64,000 bases of DNA from NCBI RefSeq assembly GCF_009659535.1, contig NZ_VJZZ01000006.1:248001-312000 (forward strand), read 5' to 3'. Made by a program: the position numbers and the translations under genes. Positions within the stretch are counted from its first letter, which is position 1; the number at the start of each line of letters is the position of its first letter. The notes beneath the pieces were generated by a model. The model was not told where the DNA came from and ran no database searches. It saw only the letters and a list, made by a program, of their open reading frames with translations. The stretch comes from Aggregicoccus sp. 17bor-14. GTDB lineage: Bacteria > Myxococcota > Myxococcia > Myxococcales > Myxococcaceae. Shown one piece after another: positions 20,634 to 30,642 of this stretch.

Positions 20634-22121
20634 CTAGCGCTGCGCGGGCAGCATCCCGCGCAGGTCCGAGGAGAGGCTGCCCAGCTCACCGATGCTCGCC
20701 GCCACGTCCGCGCTGGTGAGCGCGTGCTCCTCCACCAGGCGGCGCAGCCGGGCGCACGCGGCGCTGATGCCGGCGGTGTCCTGCGCCTGGCGCCCCGCGT
20801 CCTGGGTGCTCGCCCCCATGTCGTCCTGCTGCTGGGCGACGATGCCGTGGATGTCCTCGAGCGTCTTGCGCGCCACGTGCAGCACCAGGGTGAGCCGGTG
20901 CGCCGTCTCGCTGATGCTGCCGGAGGCCTCGAGCACCTTGTCCATCTGCTGGCTCATGCGGCCCACCACGTCCGTGACCTCGGCGGCGCTGCGGCCCGCC
21001 ACCGAGGCGAGCCGGCGCACCTCCTGCGCGATGACCGCGAAGCCCAGGCCGTGGGCCCCCGCGCGCGCCGCCTCCAGGCTCGCGTTCACCGAGAGCACGT
21101 GCGTCTGCTCGGCCACGTCGCGCAGGATGTCCGCGAAGGCGAGCGCCTTGGTGGAGTGCTCCTGCAGCCGATGCACGCTGAGCTCGGAGCGGTTCACCGC
21201 CCCCTCCACCTCGCTCATGCCCTGGCTCAAGCCCTCCACCACGCGGCGGATGTCCCCGGTGCGCTGCTGGGCCTCCACCGCGCGCTCGGCGCTGGTCTGC
21301 GCGCGCTGCGACACGGCGCCCGCCGCGGAGGCGATGCGCTCGCTCGTGGAGGCGATGCTCTCCACCTCCTTGTGCAGCCCCTCGGCCTGCTTCCACAGGG
21401 AGCGCGCCGAGCCGGTGAGCCCCTCCGCCGTGGTGGCGAGGCTGCCGCCCGCGCTCACCACCTTCTCGCGGCTGCTGGCGAGCACCTCCAGCGCCGCGGC
21501 CGTCTCGCGCCGGCGCGCGAACTCGCGGCGGTGGCTGCGGAAGTGCGCCTCGAGCACCGCGAGCAGGAGCAGGCTCGCGCCCAGCACTCCGAGCCCGAAC
21601 GTCGCGCGTGGCAGGAGCGCGCCCGCGCCCAGGCGCGCCTCGAGCAGCGCGTGCGCCGCGAGCGCGAGACTCATGTACGCCGCGCGCCCGCGGCCCCCCA
21701 CGGGCAGCAGGTGCATGCCCAGCCCCACGCCCATCAGCAGGAAGAGCGCGTGCAGGGGCGTGAGCGCGAGCCCCTGCGGGTAGAAGCCCGCGTCGATGAC
21801 GGCCGTGTACGCGAGCGCCACCGCCAGCGCGGGCAGCGCGAGCAGGCGCGTGGGCACGAGGCGGGTGAACAGCAGCCCGGGCAGCAGCAGCAGCACCCAG
21901 GTGAGCCGCAGCGCCGCCACCTGCGCGAGCGCCAGGCCGCGCGGGTGTGCGCCGGCGAGCACGTACGCCGCCTCGAAGCCGAAGCAGGTGAGCGAGGCGC
22001 CCGCGCCGCTCCACGCCATGGCCCGGATGCGCGCGGGGGCGCGCTGCAGCTGGTGCTGGGCGTAGGCGCTGCGCAGCTGCTGCTCGGAGAGGCGGGGCAG
22101 GGCGCTCGGGGTGTCGTTCAT
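20634..22121 (-). CDS. Methyl-accepting chemotaxis-like receptor without periplasmic sensor
   Basis: A 495-residue receptor. Residues about 40-195 contain some six hydrophobic helices with only short loops and no evident periplasmic ligand-binding domain. The remainder is a coiled-coil signalling domain with the MCP hairpin tip [19 protein letters not shown] followed by [14 protein letters not shown], where CheA/CheW normally bind. No HAMP domain is evident. No che genes are nearby, so its partners are elsewhere. It may sense membrane state or a small hydrophobic cue (inferred). It sits 82 bp from glnS on the same strand. Confidence 0.88.
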   Translation of the reverse strand: MNDTPSALPRLSEQQLRSAYAQHQLQRAPARIRAMAWSGAGASLTCFGFEAAYVLAGAHPRGLALAQVAALRLTWVLLLLPGLLFTRLVPTRLLALPALAVALAYTAVIDAGFYPQGLALTPLHALFLLMGVGLGMHLLPVGGRGRAAYMSLALAAHALLEARLGAGALLPRATFGLGVLGASLLLLAVLEAHFRSHRREFARRRETAAALEVLASSREKVVSAGGSLATTAEGLTGSARSLWKQAEGLHKEVESIASTSERIASAAGAVSQRAQTSAERAVEAQQRTGDIRRVVEGLSQGMSEVEGAVNRSELSVHRLQEHSTKALAFADILRDVAEQTHVLSVNASLEAARAGAHGLGFAVIAQEVRRLASVAGRSAAEVTDVVGRMSQQMDKVLEASGSISETAHRLTLVLHVARKTLEDIHGIVAQQQDDMGASTQDAGRQAQDTAGISAACARLRRLVEEHALTSADVAASIGELGSLSSDLRGMLPAQR

Positions 22122-22259
22122 TGCGGGCGCGCAGCCTAGCCCCCCCGCAGCCCGCGAGACGAGGGGGGGCGCGGCCGCACTGTAGGTGCGGGTCGCCTTG
22201 AAACCGCCGTGCGCGAGCGACTACACCTTCGGGGCCGCGCCGCTCCCCGGAGTCCCCCG

Positions 22260-23168
22260 ATGACGACGACCCCCGCGCCCCACCTCCCGGTTCCGGGCCG
22301 CGATGCACGCCCCCTGCAGCTGCTCGCTGCGCTCGCCTGCGTGCACCTGCTCGCGGTGGCGCTCTGCCTCGCGCTCTCGGCGCCCACCACCTGGATCCAC
22401 GAGTGCGCGTACTGGCTCGCCTGCGCCATCGGCGTGGTGGGCACCTGGCGCGCGCTGGGCGCCTTCGTCCCGGGCGACCACCTGCGCCGCGTCTGGACGC
22501 TGCTCGCCGCGGGCGCGGTGCTGCTCTTCGTGGGCACGGCGCTGCGCAGCTACTGGTACGCGGTGGCGGGCCCCACCCCCTTCGTCCAGTCCCCGCTGCT
22601 GCCCTGGCGCACGGGCGTCGTCGTGCTGGCGAACCTCGTCTCCACCTGGGCGCTGGTGCTGCTCGCCTTCACCTACCAGCGCGCGGGCCTCAGCCCAAAG
22701 ATGACCTGGCGCTCGGCGCTCGCGTGGGCGGTGGGGCTCGCGCTCTCGCTCGCGGTGGCCGTGCCCCAGCTGCGCCTCGACTTCGCGCAGCTGAGCGCGG
22801 GAGAGGTGAGCGCGCTCAGCCCCATCACCAGCATCGTCTCCACGCTGGGCGACATGCTGACCATCCTGCTCATCGTGCCGCTCCTGCGCGTGGCGTACCT
22901 CATGCGCGGCGGGCGGCTCGCGCGCGTGTGGTGGGTGATGGGCGTCTCGGGCGCCGCGTGGCTCGTCTACGACGCGCGCGCCTGGCTCGCGCTGCTCGCG
23001 CCGGGCCACGAGGCCGCCGCGCTCGAGCTGCTGCGCGTCACCCGCACGGTGGGGCTCTCCGCCGTGGGCGTGGCGGGCTGGCTGCAGCACGCTGCGCTCG
23101 CGCCGCACCCGGCCGCGAAGGCCTCGGACGCGGACGTGGCGGCGCCCGCGGTGCTCCCCGGCGCCTGA
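22260..23168 (+). CDS. Multi-pass membrane protein of unknown function
   Basis: A 302-residue protein with about seven or eight hydrophobic helices (LLAALACVHLLAVALCLALS, WTLLAAGAVLLFVGTA, ALAWAVGLALSLAVAVP and others) and a short hydrophilic tail. I recognise no family signature. ATG 22260 has CCGGAG seven bases upstream. The gene is divergent from the chemoreceptor-like gene (138 bp apart), which could mean shared regulation, and it ends 12 bp from the convergent hemerythrin gene. Confidence 0.8.
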   Translation: MTTTPAPHLPVPGRDARPLQLLAALACVHLLAVALCLALSAPTTWIHECAYWLACAIGVVGTWRALGAFVPGDHLRRVWTLLAAGAVLLFVGTALRSYWYAVAGPTPFVQSPLLPWRTGVVVLANLVSTWALVLLAFTYQRAGLSPKMTWRSALAWAVGLALSLAVAVPQLRLDFAQLSAGEVSALSPITSIVSTLGDMLTILLIVPLLRVAYLMRGGRLARVWWVMGVSGAAWLVYDARAWLALLAPGHEAAALELLRVTRTVGLSAVGVAGWLQHAALAPHPAAKASDADVAAPAVLPGA

Positions 23169-23180
23169 GCGCGCAGCACC

Positions 23181-23660
23181 TCAGGGCATGGGGCTGGGCG
23201 GCAGCTCGTGCTCGGCGAGCCGCAGCAGCTCCTTCTCCCGCAGCCGGGCGATCGCCTCCACCATCTCGCGCCCCAGCGCCTGCAGCGTGCCCGCCTCCAC
23301 GCGCTCGCGCACCTGCGGGAACATGTCCCGCTCCTCCTCGTGGATGTGGCCGCGCAGGTTCAGCTCGATGTCCGAGGTGAACACGTCCAGCCGCGGGTCC
23401 GTCTGCTTCACCTGCAGCAGCTCGCTGGTGAGCTGGCGCACCGTGGCGTGCTCCTCCCAGGCGTCGCGCACCAGGTCGCGCAGGCCCGCGCGCTGGGCGA
23501 AGGGGTAGAAGAAGGTCTCCTCCAGCGCGGCGTGCAGGGTGACCAGCTCCGCGAGCTCCCCGAGTGCCTGCACGCGCGCGGTCCCCTCGCTCGCGTGCAC
23601 CCGCTTGAAGAGCGCATCCAGTTGCTGGTGCTGCTGGGTCAAGAGCTCGATGGCATCCAT
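23181..23660 (-). CDS. Hemerythrin HHE domain protein
   Basis: A 159-residue four-helix-bundle protein with the metal ligands of the hemerythrin/HHE family spread over four helices: His in LLTQQHQQLDALF, HAALEETFFYPF (HxxxE), His in EEHATVRQL, and HIHEEERDMFP (HxxxE). Such proteins bind a di-iron centre and handle oxygen, nitric oxide or iron in the cytoplasm. ATG 23660 starts just before helix 1; ten extra residues upstream are not part of the fold. Confidence 0.92.
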   Translation of the reverse strand: MDAIELLTQQHQQLDALFKRVHASEGTARVQALGELAELVTLHAALEETFFYPFAQRAGLRDLVRDAWEEHATVRQLTSELLQVKQTDPRLDVFTSDIELNLRGHIHEEERDMFPQVRERVEAGTLQALGREMVEAIARLREKELLRLAEHELPPSPMP

Positions 23661-23827
23661 GGGCGGGTGTCTCCGGTGGAGTCCCAAGGCTTCGTCCGCA
23701 GGTGCGGGGCGGCAAGCGCGGGACGCCTGCCCGCATGCCCAGCGGGCGCGCTCGGCGCGGCCGGCAGCCCGCTCGGCTGCACTCCCGGCTGCACGCTTCA
23801 GAGCGCCAGCCCTAAGCTGCCCGGGCC

Positions 23828-24973
23828 ATGACCGCTCCGCTCGCCTCCTACCGCGCCGACTTCCCCGTCCTCGAGGAGCAGCTCTACTTCAACCACGCGG
23901 GCGTCGCCCCGACCTCCACGCGCGCGGCCGCCGCGGTGCGCGCGTGGATGGACGACCTGGTGGGGCACGGGGTGCGCCACGAGCGGCACTGGGAGGCGCA
24001 CTGCGAGGCGGTGCGCGCCCAGGCCGCGCAGCTGCTCGGCGCAGGGCCCGACGAGGTGGCCTTCGTGCGCAACACCAGCCACGGCCTGGGGCTCGTCGCC
24101 GAGGGGCTCGACTGGCAGCCGGGTGACGAGGTCGCGGTGGCCTCGAGCATCGAGTACCCGAGCAACGTCTACCCGTGGCTGCACCTCGCCTCGCGCGGCG
24201 TGCGGGTGCGCGAGGTGGAGCCGAGCGCCTCGGGCGGCGTAAAAGTGGAGGCGGTGGCGCGCGCGCTCACCCCGCGCACGCGCCTCGTCGCGGTGAGCAG
24301 CGTGCAGTTCGCCTCCGGCGTGCAGACGGACCTCGAGGCGCTCGGCGCCCTCTGCGCGCGAGCGGGCGTGCTGCTGTGCGTGGACGGCATCCAGAGCGTG
24401 GGCTGCGTGCCGGTGGACGTGAAGCGCTGCCGCATCCACTTCCTCAGCGCGGACAGCCACAAGTGGATGCTGGGCGTGTCGGGCATCGGGCTGCTCTACG
24501 TGGACGCGGGCGTGCTGCCGCGCCTGCGCCCGGTGCTGGTGGGCTGGCGCAGCACCACGGACGCGTGGAACTTCAACCGCGCGCACTTCGAGCTGCGCCC
24601 CGACGCGCGCAAGCTGGAGGAGGGGAGCGCCGCGTACACCGGCATCTACGCGCTGGGCGCCGCGCTGGGCCTCCTGCAGGAGGTGGGCATGGAGCGCGTG
24701 GCCGAGCGCATCCGGGAGTGCCTCGTCCGGCTCGAGGGCGGGCTCACGGCGCTCGGCTGCGAGGTGGGGCCCGCTCCGGCCGAGCGCGCCGGCATCCTCA
24801 CCTTCGTGCCGCCGCCGGGCGGGCGCAGCGCGGCGGAGCTCTCGGCGCACCTGGGCGCGCAGGGGGTGAGCCACTCGCTGCGCCGCGAGCGCGTGCGCCT
24901 CTCGCCGCACTTCTACACGCTCGACGCCGAGGTGGACCGCGTGGTGGAGCTCGTGCGCGGCTTCGTGGGCTGA
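23828..24973 (+). CDS. Class V aminotransferase / cysteine-desulfurase-like protein
   Basis: A 381-residue PLP enzyme. The Schiff-base lysine is K212 in [12 protein letters not shown], preceded by H211, with D186 in CVDGIQSVG binding the PLP nitrogen. The N-terminal [11 protein letters not shown] and the [11 protein letters not shown] segment are typical of the class V group that includes isopenicillin-N epimerase-like and cysteine-desulfurase-like proteins. No catalytic Cys loop of a true IscS/SufS is apparent, so another amine or lyase reaction is as likely. It is monocistronic, 143 bp before the permease gene. Confidence 0.9.
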   Translation: MTAPLASYRADFPVLEEQLYFNHAGVAPTSTRAAAAVRAWMDDLVGHGVRHERHWEAHCEAVRAQAAQLLGAGPDEVAFVRNTSHGLGLVAEGLDWQPGDEVAVASSIEYPSNVYPWLHLASRGVRVREVEPSASGGVKVEAVARALTPRTRLVAVSSVQFASGVQTDLEALGALCARAGVLLCVDGIQSVGCVPVDVKRCRIHFLSADSHKWMLGVSGIGLLYVDAGVLPRLRPVLVGWRSTTDAWNFNRAHFELRPDARKLEEGSAAYTGIYALGAALGLLQEVGMERVAERIRECLVRLEGGLTALGCEVGPAPAERAGILTFVPPPGGRSAAELSAHLGAQGVSHSLRRERVRLSPHFYTLDAEVDRVVELVRGFVG

Positions 24974-25116
24974 GGCCGCGCGCCCTGTCCGCCCCTGGGA
25001 CCGGGCCTTCCCACGGGCGGGCACGGCCCGCCGGAGCGCGGAGGAAAGGGGAGCAGTCCCGGGCACTTACCCGTGCCCCGGGCGCTGGCACGCGGCTCGC
25101 TTCGGCAGCGCCTGCC

Positions 25117-27510
25117 ATGACCACGCTCCTGCAGGACCTCCGCTTCGCGCTGCGCACCTTGCTGCGGCGCCCGGGCTTCACCCTCGCCGTGGTGCTGACG
25201 CTCGCGCTGGGCATCGGCGCGAACTCGGCCATCTTCGCGACCGTGGAGGCGGTGCTCCTGCGGCCGCTGCCGCTGCGCGAGCCGGAGCGGGTGGTGCAGG
25301 TGTGGGGGACGCACCCGGACGTGGGCGAGGAGGCCGCGAGCCTCCCGGACTTCCGCGACTGGCGCGACGGGCAGTCGGCCGTGCGGCTGGCCGCCCTGGC
25401 CAACAGCGCCCTCAACCTCACGGGCCTCGGAGAGCCCCAGCGCGTGCCCACCGGCGGCGCGAGCGCGGACTTCTTCGAGGTGATGGGCGCGGCGCCCGCG
25501 CTGGGCCGCGGCTTCACGGCGCAGGAGGCGCGCACGGGGCAGGGGCAGGTGGTGGTGCTCAGCCACGGCTTCTGGAAGCGGCAGCTGGGGGGAAGTCCCT
25601 CGGCGCTGGGCCGCACCCTCACGCTCGACGGCCGGCCCTACACGGTGGTGGGCGTGGCGCCCGAGGGGCTGGAGGCGGTGTTCCCGCGGCTGCAGCTGTG
25701 GGTGCCGCTGCCGGACGACAGCTCCGAGGCGCGCCGCGCGGACTTCCTGCGCGTCTACGGCCGGCTCGCCCCGGGCGCGAGCGTGGAGAGCGCGCAGGCG
25801 CAGCTGCGCGCGGTGGCGGCGCGCCTCACCCAGGAGCACCCGGACACCAACGCGCGCTGGAGCGTGGCGGTGCGGGGCCTGCACGCGGAGTTCACCCGCC
25901 CGGCGCGCCCCGCGCTGCTGCTCTTCTCGGGCGCGGTGGCCCTGGTGCTGCTCATCGCGTGCGCGAACGTGGCCAACCTCCTGCTCGCGCAAGGGGCGGC
26001 GCGCGAGCGCGAGCTCGCGGTGCGCACGGCGCTGGGGGCCTCGCGCGGGCGGCTCGTGCGCCAGCTGCTCACCGAGAGCCTGCTCCTGTCCTGCCTCGGC
26101 GGCGCGCTGGGGCTGCTCTTTGCCGTGTGGGGCGCGGACGCGCTGGTGCAGCTGCGCCCGCGTGCACTGCAGGGGCTCGCGGGCGGGGTGGACGCGGTGA
26201 GCGTGCTCTTCACGCTCGGGCTCTCGCTGCTCACCGGCGTGCTCTTCGGGCTGGTGCCGGCGCTGCGGCTCGCGCGCGCTCCGCAGGGCACGGGGCTCTT
26301 GCGCCAGGCCTCGGGGGGCGCGGGCGGCGGGCGGCGGCTGCGCGGCGCGCTGGTGCTCGCCGAGGTGGCGCTCGCGCTGATGCTGCTGGTGGGCGCGGGG
26401 CTGCTCGTGCGCAGCTTCGGGCGCCTGCAGCAGGTGGACCCGGGCTTCGAGCCCGCGGGGGTGCTGAGCGGGGTGCTCTCGCTGCCGGAGGCGCGCTACG
26501 CGAAGGACGCGGACGAGGCGGCGCTCTACGGGCGGCTGCTCGAGCGGGTGAATGCGCTGCCGGGCGTGGAGCGCGCGGCGCTCGCGAGCAACCTGCCGCT
26601 CTCGGGCGGCGGCAACTACCTCAACATGGGCATCGAGGGCCGGGACAGCGCCGGCGACGGGCCGCAGGACGCGGAGACGGCGAGCGTGAGCGCGCGCTAC
26701 TTCGAGGCGCTGCACATCCCGCTGCGCGAGGGGCGCACCTTCGCGGCCTCCGACGTGGCGGGCGCGCCGGACGTGGCAGTGGTGAACGAGGCGCTGGTGC
26801 GCCGCTTCTTCGGGGGCAAGAGCCCGCTGGGCGCGCGCGTCACGCTGGACGGCAAGCGCTACTTCCGCATCGTGGGCGTGGTGGGGGACGTGCGCAGCGA
26901 GAGCCTCGGGGAGCAGGCCTACCGGCAGCTCTACGTGCCGCTCGCCCAGGTCCCCGCTCCGCGCGTGATGCTCGCGGTGCGCGCGGCGGGCGGCACGGAC
27001 GCGGCGGCGCTGGCGCTCTCGCCGGGGGTGCGCCGCGAGCTCGCCGCGCTCGACGCGCAGCTGCCGCTCGCGGAGGTGCAGCCGCTCTCGGAGTCGCTCG
27101 GCCGGGAGCTCTCGGCGCCGCGGGTGAACGTGCGGGTGCTCGGGCTCTTCGCCGCGGTGGCGCTCTTGCTCGCGGCGCTCGGCATCTACGGCGTGATGGC
27201 CTACGCCGTGGCCCAGCGCACGCGGGAGATCGGCATCCGCATGGCGCTGGGCGCGGACGCGGCGGACGTGCTGCGGCTCGTGGTGCGCCAGGGCATGGCG
27301 CCCGCGCTGCTGGGCGTGGGGGCGGGGCTCGCCGGCGCGCTCGCCACCTCGCGCCTCCTCAGCGGGCTGCTCTACGGGGTCGCCGCCACCGACCTCGCCA
27401 CCTTCGCCCTCGTGCCCCTGGGGCTGCTCGCCGTGGCGCTGCTCGCCGCGTGGCTCCCCGCCCGCCGCGCCACCCACGTGGACCCCACCGAGGCGCTGCG
27501 CGCGGAGTAG
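25117..27510 (+). CDS. ADOP-type duplicated FtsX/MacB permease
   Basis: A 797-residue membrane protein. It opens with [20 protein letters not shown] and [24 protein letters not shown], a signature of acidobacterial duplicated orphan permeases. Two FtsX units of about four helices each (one helix near residues 20-50 and three near 265-400; one near 440 and three near 675-790) alternate with two MacB-type periplasmic domains. The last unit shows [25 protein letters not shown]. No ATPase gene is adjacent, as usual for orphan permeases; its substrate or mechanotransmission role is unknown. ATG 25117 begins directly before the cytoplasmic entry helix. Confidence 0.92.
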   Translation: MTTLLQDLRFALRTLLRRPGFTLAVVLTLALGIGANSAIFATVEAVLLRPLPLREPERVVQVWGTHPDVGEEAASLPDFRDWRDGQSAVRLAALANSALNLTGLGEPQRVPTGGASADFFEVMGAAPALGRGFTAQEARTGQGQVVVLSHGFWKRQLGGSPSALGRTLTLDGRPYTVVGVAPEGLEAVFPRLQLWVPLPDDSSEARRADFLRVYGRLAPGASVESAQAQLRAVAARLTQEHPDTNARWSVAVRGLHAEFTRPARPALLLFSGAVALVLLIACANVANLLLAQGAARERELAVRTALGASRGRLVRQLLTESLLLSCLGGALGLLFAVWGADALVQLRPRALQGLAGGVDAVSVLFTLGLSLLTGVLFGLVPALRLARAPQGTGLLRQASGGAGGGRRLRGALVLAEVALALMLLVGAGLLVRSFGRLQQVDPGFEPAGVLSGVLSLPEARYAKDADEAALYGRLLERVNALPGVERAALASNLPLSGGGNYLNMGIEGRDSAGDGPQDAETASVSARYFEALHIPLREGRTFAASDVAGAPDVAVVNEALVRRFFGGKSPLGARVTLDGKRYFRIVGVVGDVRSESLGEQAYRQLYVPLAQVPAPRVMLAVRAAGGTDAAALALSPGVRRELAALDAQLPLAEVQPLSESLGRELSAPRVNVRVLGLFAAVALLLAALGIYGVMAYAVAQRTREIGIRMALGADAADVLRLVVRQGMAPALLGVGAGLAGALATSRLLSGLLYGVAATDLATFALVPLGLLAVALLAAWLPARRATHVDPTEALRAE

Positions 27511-27868
27511 CGCTCCGGAGCGCGGCTCCGGAGGCCTACCACGCTCCCGGCGCTTGCAGCGTCCGGTGCCGGACGCCCTCCCGCACCCGCCGGACGGGGT
27601 CCCCCGCGCCCGGGCCCGCACGGACCCGCGTGGGTCGTCCGCAGGGCAGGTGGGCAGGCAGGCGCCCATCGCGCCGGAAGCCGAAAAATCGGCCTCCGCG
27701 ACGTTGTCAATCCTCAAAGGGAGGGGCTGGAAAAAGGCTCTGGATTTACGGGGGTTTACCTACCCTGAGGGTCTGACGTATGGTGCCCCACCCGCGACGA
27801 CGCATGGCCCCACGGGGGTCCACAGGGGGCCCTTTAGGCGCCCCGGGTGGGGGAGGACTTCTCAGACC
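27511..27868. other. Intergenic region upstream of the pom cluster
   Basis: The 358 bp between permease and pomY hold no convincing gene. Just after the permease stop a perfect 12-bp palindrome, CGCTCCGGAGCG (27511-27522), and a second CTCCGGAG (27526-27533) could form a hairpin. A hairpin GGAAGCCGA-AAAA-TCGGCCTCC with one mismatch lies at 27676-27697. The stretch 27700-27785 is clearly richer in A/T than its surroundings and offers only a weak promoter guess: TTTACC at 27755 and TATGGT at 27779, 18 bp apart. The region is the likely site of the pom promoter. Confidence 0.5.
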
Positions 27869-29581
27869 GTGAGTGACGAGCGTCCCGACGCGCTGCTCAA
27901 GAGCGCACTCGAAAAGATCGTGTACTTCGAGGCCCGGTCCGAGCAGCTGCACTCGGAGCTGTCCTCCGCGCGCACCGAGGCGGAGCGGCTCAAGGGCGAC
28001 CTCACCCAGGCGGGTGCCCGGGAGATCGGCCTGCGCCGCCAGCTCGCCGAGCTCGAGGTGCGGGTGGGCCGCGCCCAGGCCGAGCGCGACGACCTCGCGC
28101 GCCTCAACGAGGTGCTGCGCGCCGAGCGCACCCAGCTGATGGGCAAGCTGCTGGAGGCCACCCGCATCAGCGGCGCCGGCAAGCGCCCCCTCGCCGAGGG
28201 CGAGGACGAGGAGCCCGGCCACGGCATCGACCTCGCCTCCTTCATCTCCCAGCTGCGCAGCGAGGCGCTGGACCAGGCCGCGGGGCGCGCGCCCACCCCC
28301 GTGGCCCCCGCAGCGCCGGCCGCCGCCGCCGCCCCGGCCCCCGTCGCGCTGCCGCGCACGAGCTTCCCCTCCGCCTTCGCCGCGCCGGCCCCCGCGCCCG
28401 CCTTCGCCGCCGTGGCCGCGCGCGCACCGTCGGCCCCGCCCTCCGCGCGCGCCGCGGCCTCCGGCGCCACCGCCGCCTCGCTCGCGCCTGCGCCCACCAG
28501 CGTGCTCGAGCACGCGCAGCGGCTGCGGCTCGAGGGCCGTCTCGACGTGAGCGCGAGCCAGCTCGCGGAGCTCAGCGGCCAGCCTGCGTACGCGGGCATC
28601 GGCAACACCGAGGAGACGCTGTTCGGCTTCTCGCTGCGCGAGCTCGCCACGCCGGACCCGGGCGCGCGCATCCGCGCCGCCGAGCGCCTGCGCGCGCTCG
28701 GCCAGGCCGCCGCCGCCCCCGCGCTCGCCACCGCGCTGCACGCCGAGAGCGACCCGGCGGCGCAGGTGGCCCTGCTGCAGGCCTTCGCCGCGGTGGGCCG
28801 CGCGCAGGGCGCCGAGGTCGTGCGCCCGCTGCTCGGCAGCGCCGCCTCCGAGGTGCGCATCGCCGCGCTCAAGGCCCTGCTGCAGCTCACCCCCGCGGAG
28901 GCCGCGCCCTATCTCGCCCAGGCGATGAAGGACCCGGACCGCGCGGTGCGCCGGCGCGCGAGCCTGCTCGCGCTGGGGCTCGAGGGCGAGAGCGCGCGCA
29001 GCCTCGGCGAGGAGGCCATCCACGACCCGGACCCCGAGGTGCGCAGCCTCGCGGCGCTCGCCCTGGGCGCGGCCCGCGGCGAGCGCGCCCGCGAGCTGCT
29101 GCTCGGCGCGCTGCGCGACCCCGAGCCGCGCGTGCGCAAGGCCGCGGCGCAGAGCCTCGGGCGCATCCTCGGCCAGGACGTCTCGGGCGTCGTCGCGCTC
29201 GACGAGGGCCACCGCCGCCGGGAGATCCGCCGCCTCGCCGCGCTCCCCAGCCACCCCGTGCGCGCCTCGCTCGCCCCGCCGCCTCCGCCCCCCGCTCCGG
29301 CCGCGCCCCGTGCCCAGGCGAGCGAGCGGGCGGTTGCTGTCGCCGCCCCGGCCTCCGCGCCCGCCCCGGCGCCGGCCGCCCCGCGCGCCGCCGTCGCCTC
29401 CCCGGTGGAAGCGCTCTGCCCGCCCCTGCTCGGGGACATCCGCGCCGCGCTGCGCGGCCGCTCGCTGCCCGAGCTCGTCTCGGGCAGCGGCGCAGACGAG
29501 ACGCAGGTGCAGGAAGCGCTCACCCTCCTGGTCGCCCGCGGAGCGGTGGTGCGCCGGGGTCACAAGTACTACGCCGCCTGA
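27869..29581 (+). CDS. pomY: PomY: coiled-coil/HEAT-repeat cell-division positioning protein
   Basis: A 570-residue protein with the PomY layout: N-terminal coiled coil (about 10-100), an Ala/Pro-rich linker (about 130-215), HEAT-type helical repeats (about 245-440, such as DPDRAVRRRASLLALGLEG and DPEVRSLAALALGAARGE), a Pro/Ala-rich stretch (460-505) and a short helical C-terminus. In Myxococcus xanthus PomY joins PomX and PomZ in a nucleoid-associated cluster that guides FtsZ-ring placement at midcell. The GTG start at 27869 was chosen because the coiled coil begins there (SDERPDALLKSALEKIVYFE) and GGGGGAGGA lies about 11 bases upstream. It is shorter than the M. xanthus protein as I recall it. 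First of three pom genes. Confidence 0.9.
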   Translation: MSDERPDALLKSALEKIVYFEARSEQLHSELSSARTEAERLKGDLTQAGAREIGLRRQLAELEVRVGRAQAERDDLARLNEVLRAERTQLMGKLLEATRISGAGKRPLAEGEDEEPGHGIDLASFISQLRSEALDQAAGRAPTPVAPAAPAAAAAPAPVALPRTSFPSAFAAPAPAPAFAAVAARAPSAPPSARAAASGATAASLAPAPTSVLEHAQRLRLEGRLDVSASQLAELSGQPAYAGIGNTEETLFGFSLRELATPDPGARIRAAERLRALGQAAAAPALATALHAESDPAAQVALLQAFAAVGRAQGAEVVRPLLGSAASEVRIAALKALLQLTPAEAAPYLAQAMKDPDRAVRRRASLLALGLEGESARSLGEEAIHDPDPEVRSLAALALGAARGERARELLLGALRDPEPRVRKAAAQSLGRILGQDVSGVVALDEGHRRREIRRLAALPSHPVRASLAPPPPPPAPAAPRAQASERAVAVAAPASAPAPAPAAPRAAVASPVEALCPPLLGDIRAALRGRSLPELVSGSGADETQVQEALTLLVARGAVVRRGHKYYAA

Positions 29582-29640
29582 GGTACACCCCGCAGGGCCC
29601 CCGGGACGCCGGTGCGCCCCCACGGGAAGAAGGGTTGTGA

Positions 29641-30594
29641 ATGGAAGCACCGACCTACAGCGCGAAGCAGGTGGCCGAGCTGCTCGGCGTCACGGGCAAG
29701 GAGCTCGGCGCCGCGCTGAAGAAGGACGCGTACTCGCCGGATGACCTGTGGACGCTGCGCGAGCGCCTCCAGCGCTTCCCCACGCCCTTCGGCTCCCAGC
29801 GCCGCCAGCTCTTCCTCAACTTCAAGGGCGGCACCGGCAAGACCAGCCTCAGCACCTCCTACGCCTGGCGCATCGCGGAGCTCGGCTACCGCGTGCTGCT
29901 GGTGGACCTGGACAGCCAGGGCCACGCGACCAAGTGCCTCGGCTACGAGGGCGAGGACTTCGAGAAGACGCTGCTGGACGTGCTGGTGCGCAAGACGCCG
30001 CTCACCCAGGTCATCCAGCGCTCGCGCCTGCCCAACCTGGACTTCGTGCCCTGCAACCTGAGCATGTCCACGGTGGACCTGAGCCTGATGCCCATGGCCG
30101 GGCGCGAGTTCAAGCTGCGCAACGCGCTCAAGGAGGTGGAGGCGCACTACGACGTCGTCGTCTTCGACGCGCCTCCCTCCTTCGGCCTGCTCAACCTCAA
30201 CGCCCTGATGGCCGCGACGGACCTCTTCGTGCCCGTGCTCGCGGACTTCCTCTCCTTCCACGGCCTCAAGCTGCTCTTCGAGACGGTGCAGAGCATGGAG
30301 GAGGACCTCGGCCACGTGCTCGACCACATCTTCATCGTGGTCAACGCCTACAACGCCACCTTCAAGCTCGCGAAGGAGGCGCTCGAGGCGCTGCAGACGC
30401 ACTACCCCGAGTACCTGCTGCCCACGATCATCCGGCAGTGCACCAAGTTCGCCCAGGCCTCCAGCGAGGGCGTGCCGGTGTTCGTCGCCGACCCCACCTG
30501 CAAGGGCGCGCTCGACATCCAGGCCGCCATCGCCCATGTGCTGCCGCGCCTCGCCGCCACCCCGCCGCGCGACGGCGCCCAGAAGGCAGGCTAG
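29641..30594 (+). CDS. pomZ: PomZ: ParA/MinD-type ATPase for division-site positioning
   Basis: A 317-residue ParA-family ATPase. The deviant Walker A motif is KGGTGKT (62-68) with catalytic K67 and signature K62; the switch Asp is D91 in LLVDLDSQGHATK, and Walker B is VVVFDAPPS (172-180). K269 in IIRQCTKFAQAS matches the DNA-binding lysine known from M. xanthus PomZ (K268), and G63, K67 and D91 match its G62, K66 and D90 with the same one-residue offset. It would dimerise with ATP, bind the nucleoid and move the PomX/PomY cluster. No parB lies nearby, which argues against a chromosome-partition ParA. It begins 59 bp after pomY and ends 48 bp before pomX. Confidence 0.95.
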   Translation: MEAPTYSAKQVAELLGVTGKELGAALKKDAYSPDDLWTLRERLQRFPTPFGSQRRQLFLNFKGGTGKTSLSTSYAWRIAELGYRVLLVDLDSQGHATKCLGYEGEDFEKTLLDVLVRKTPLTQVIQRSRLPNLDFVPCNLSMSTVDLSLMPMAGREFKLRNALKEVEAHYDVVVFDAPPSFGLLNLNALMAATDLFVPVLADFLSFHGLKLLFETVQSMEEDLGHVLDHIFIVVNAYNATFKLAKEALEALQTHYPEYLLPTIIRQCTKFAQASSEGVPVFVADPTCKGALDIQAAIAHVLPRLAATPPRDGAQKAG

Positions 30595-30642
30595 AACCCT
30601 CTTCCCGGTCCCGGAACGCTCGCCCCGGAAAATCGCTCGCCC

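Noticed and set aside
29641-30594. ParA gene as part of a chromosome or plasmid partition locus
   Set aside because: No ParB or parS-like repeats are nearby, and the neighbours are PomX- and PomY-like, with residue-level agreement to PomZ.
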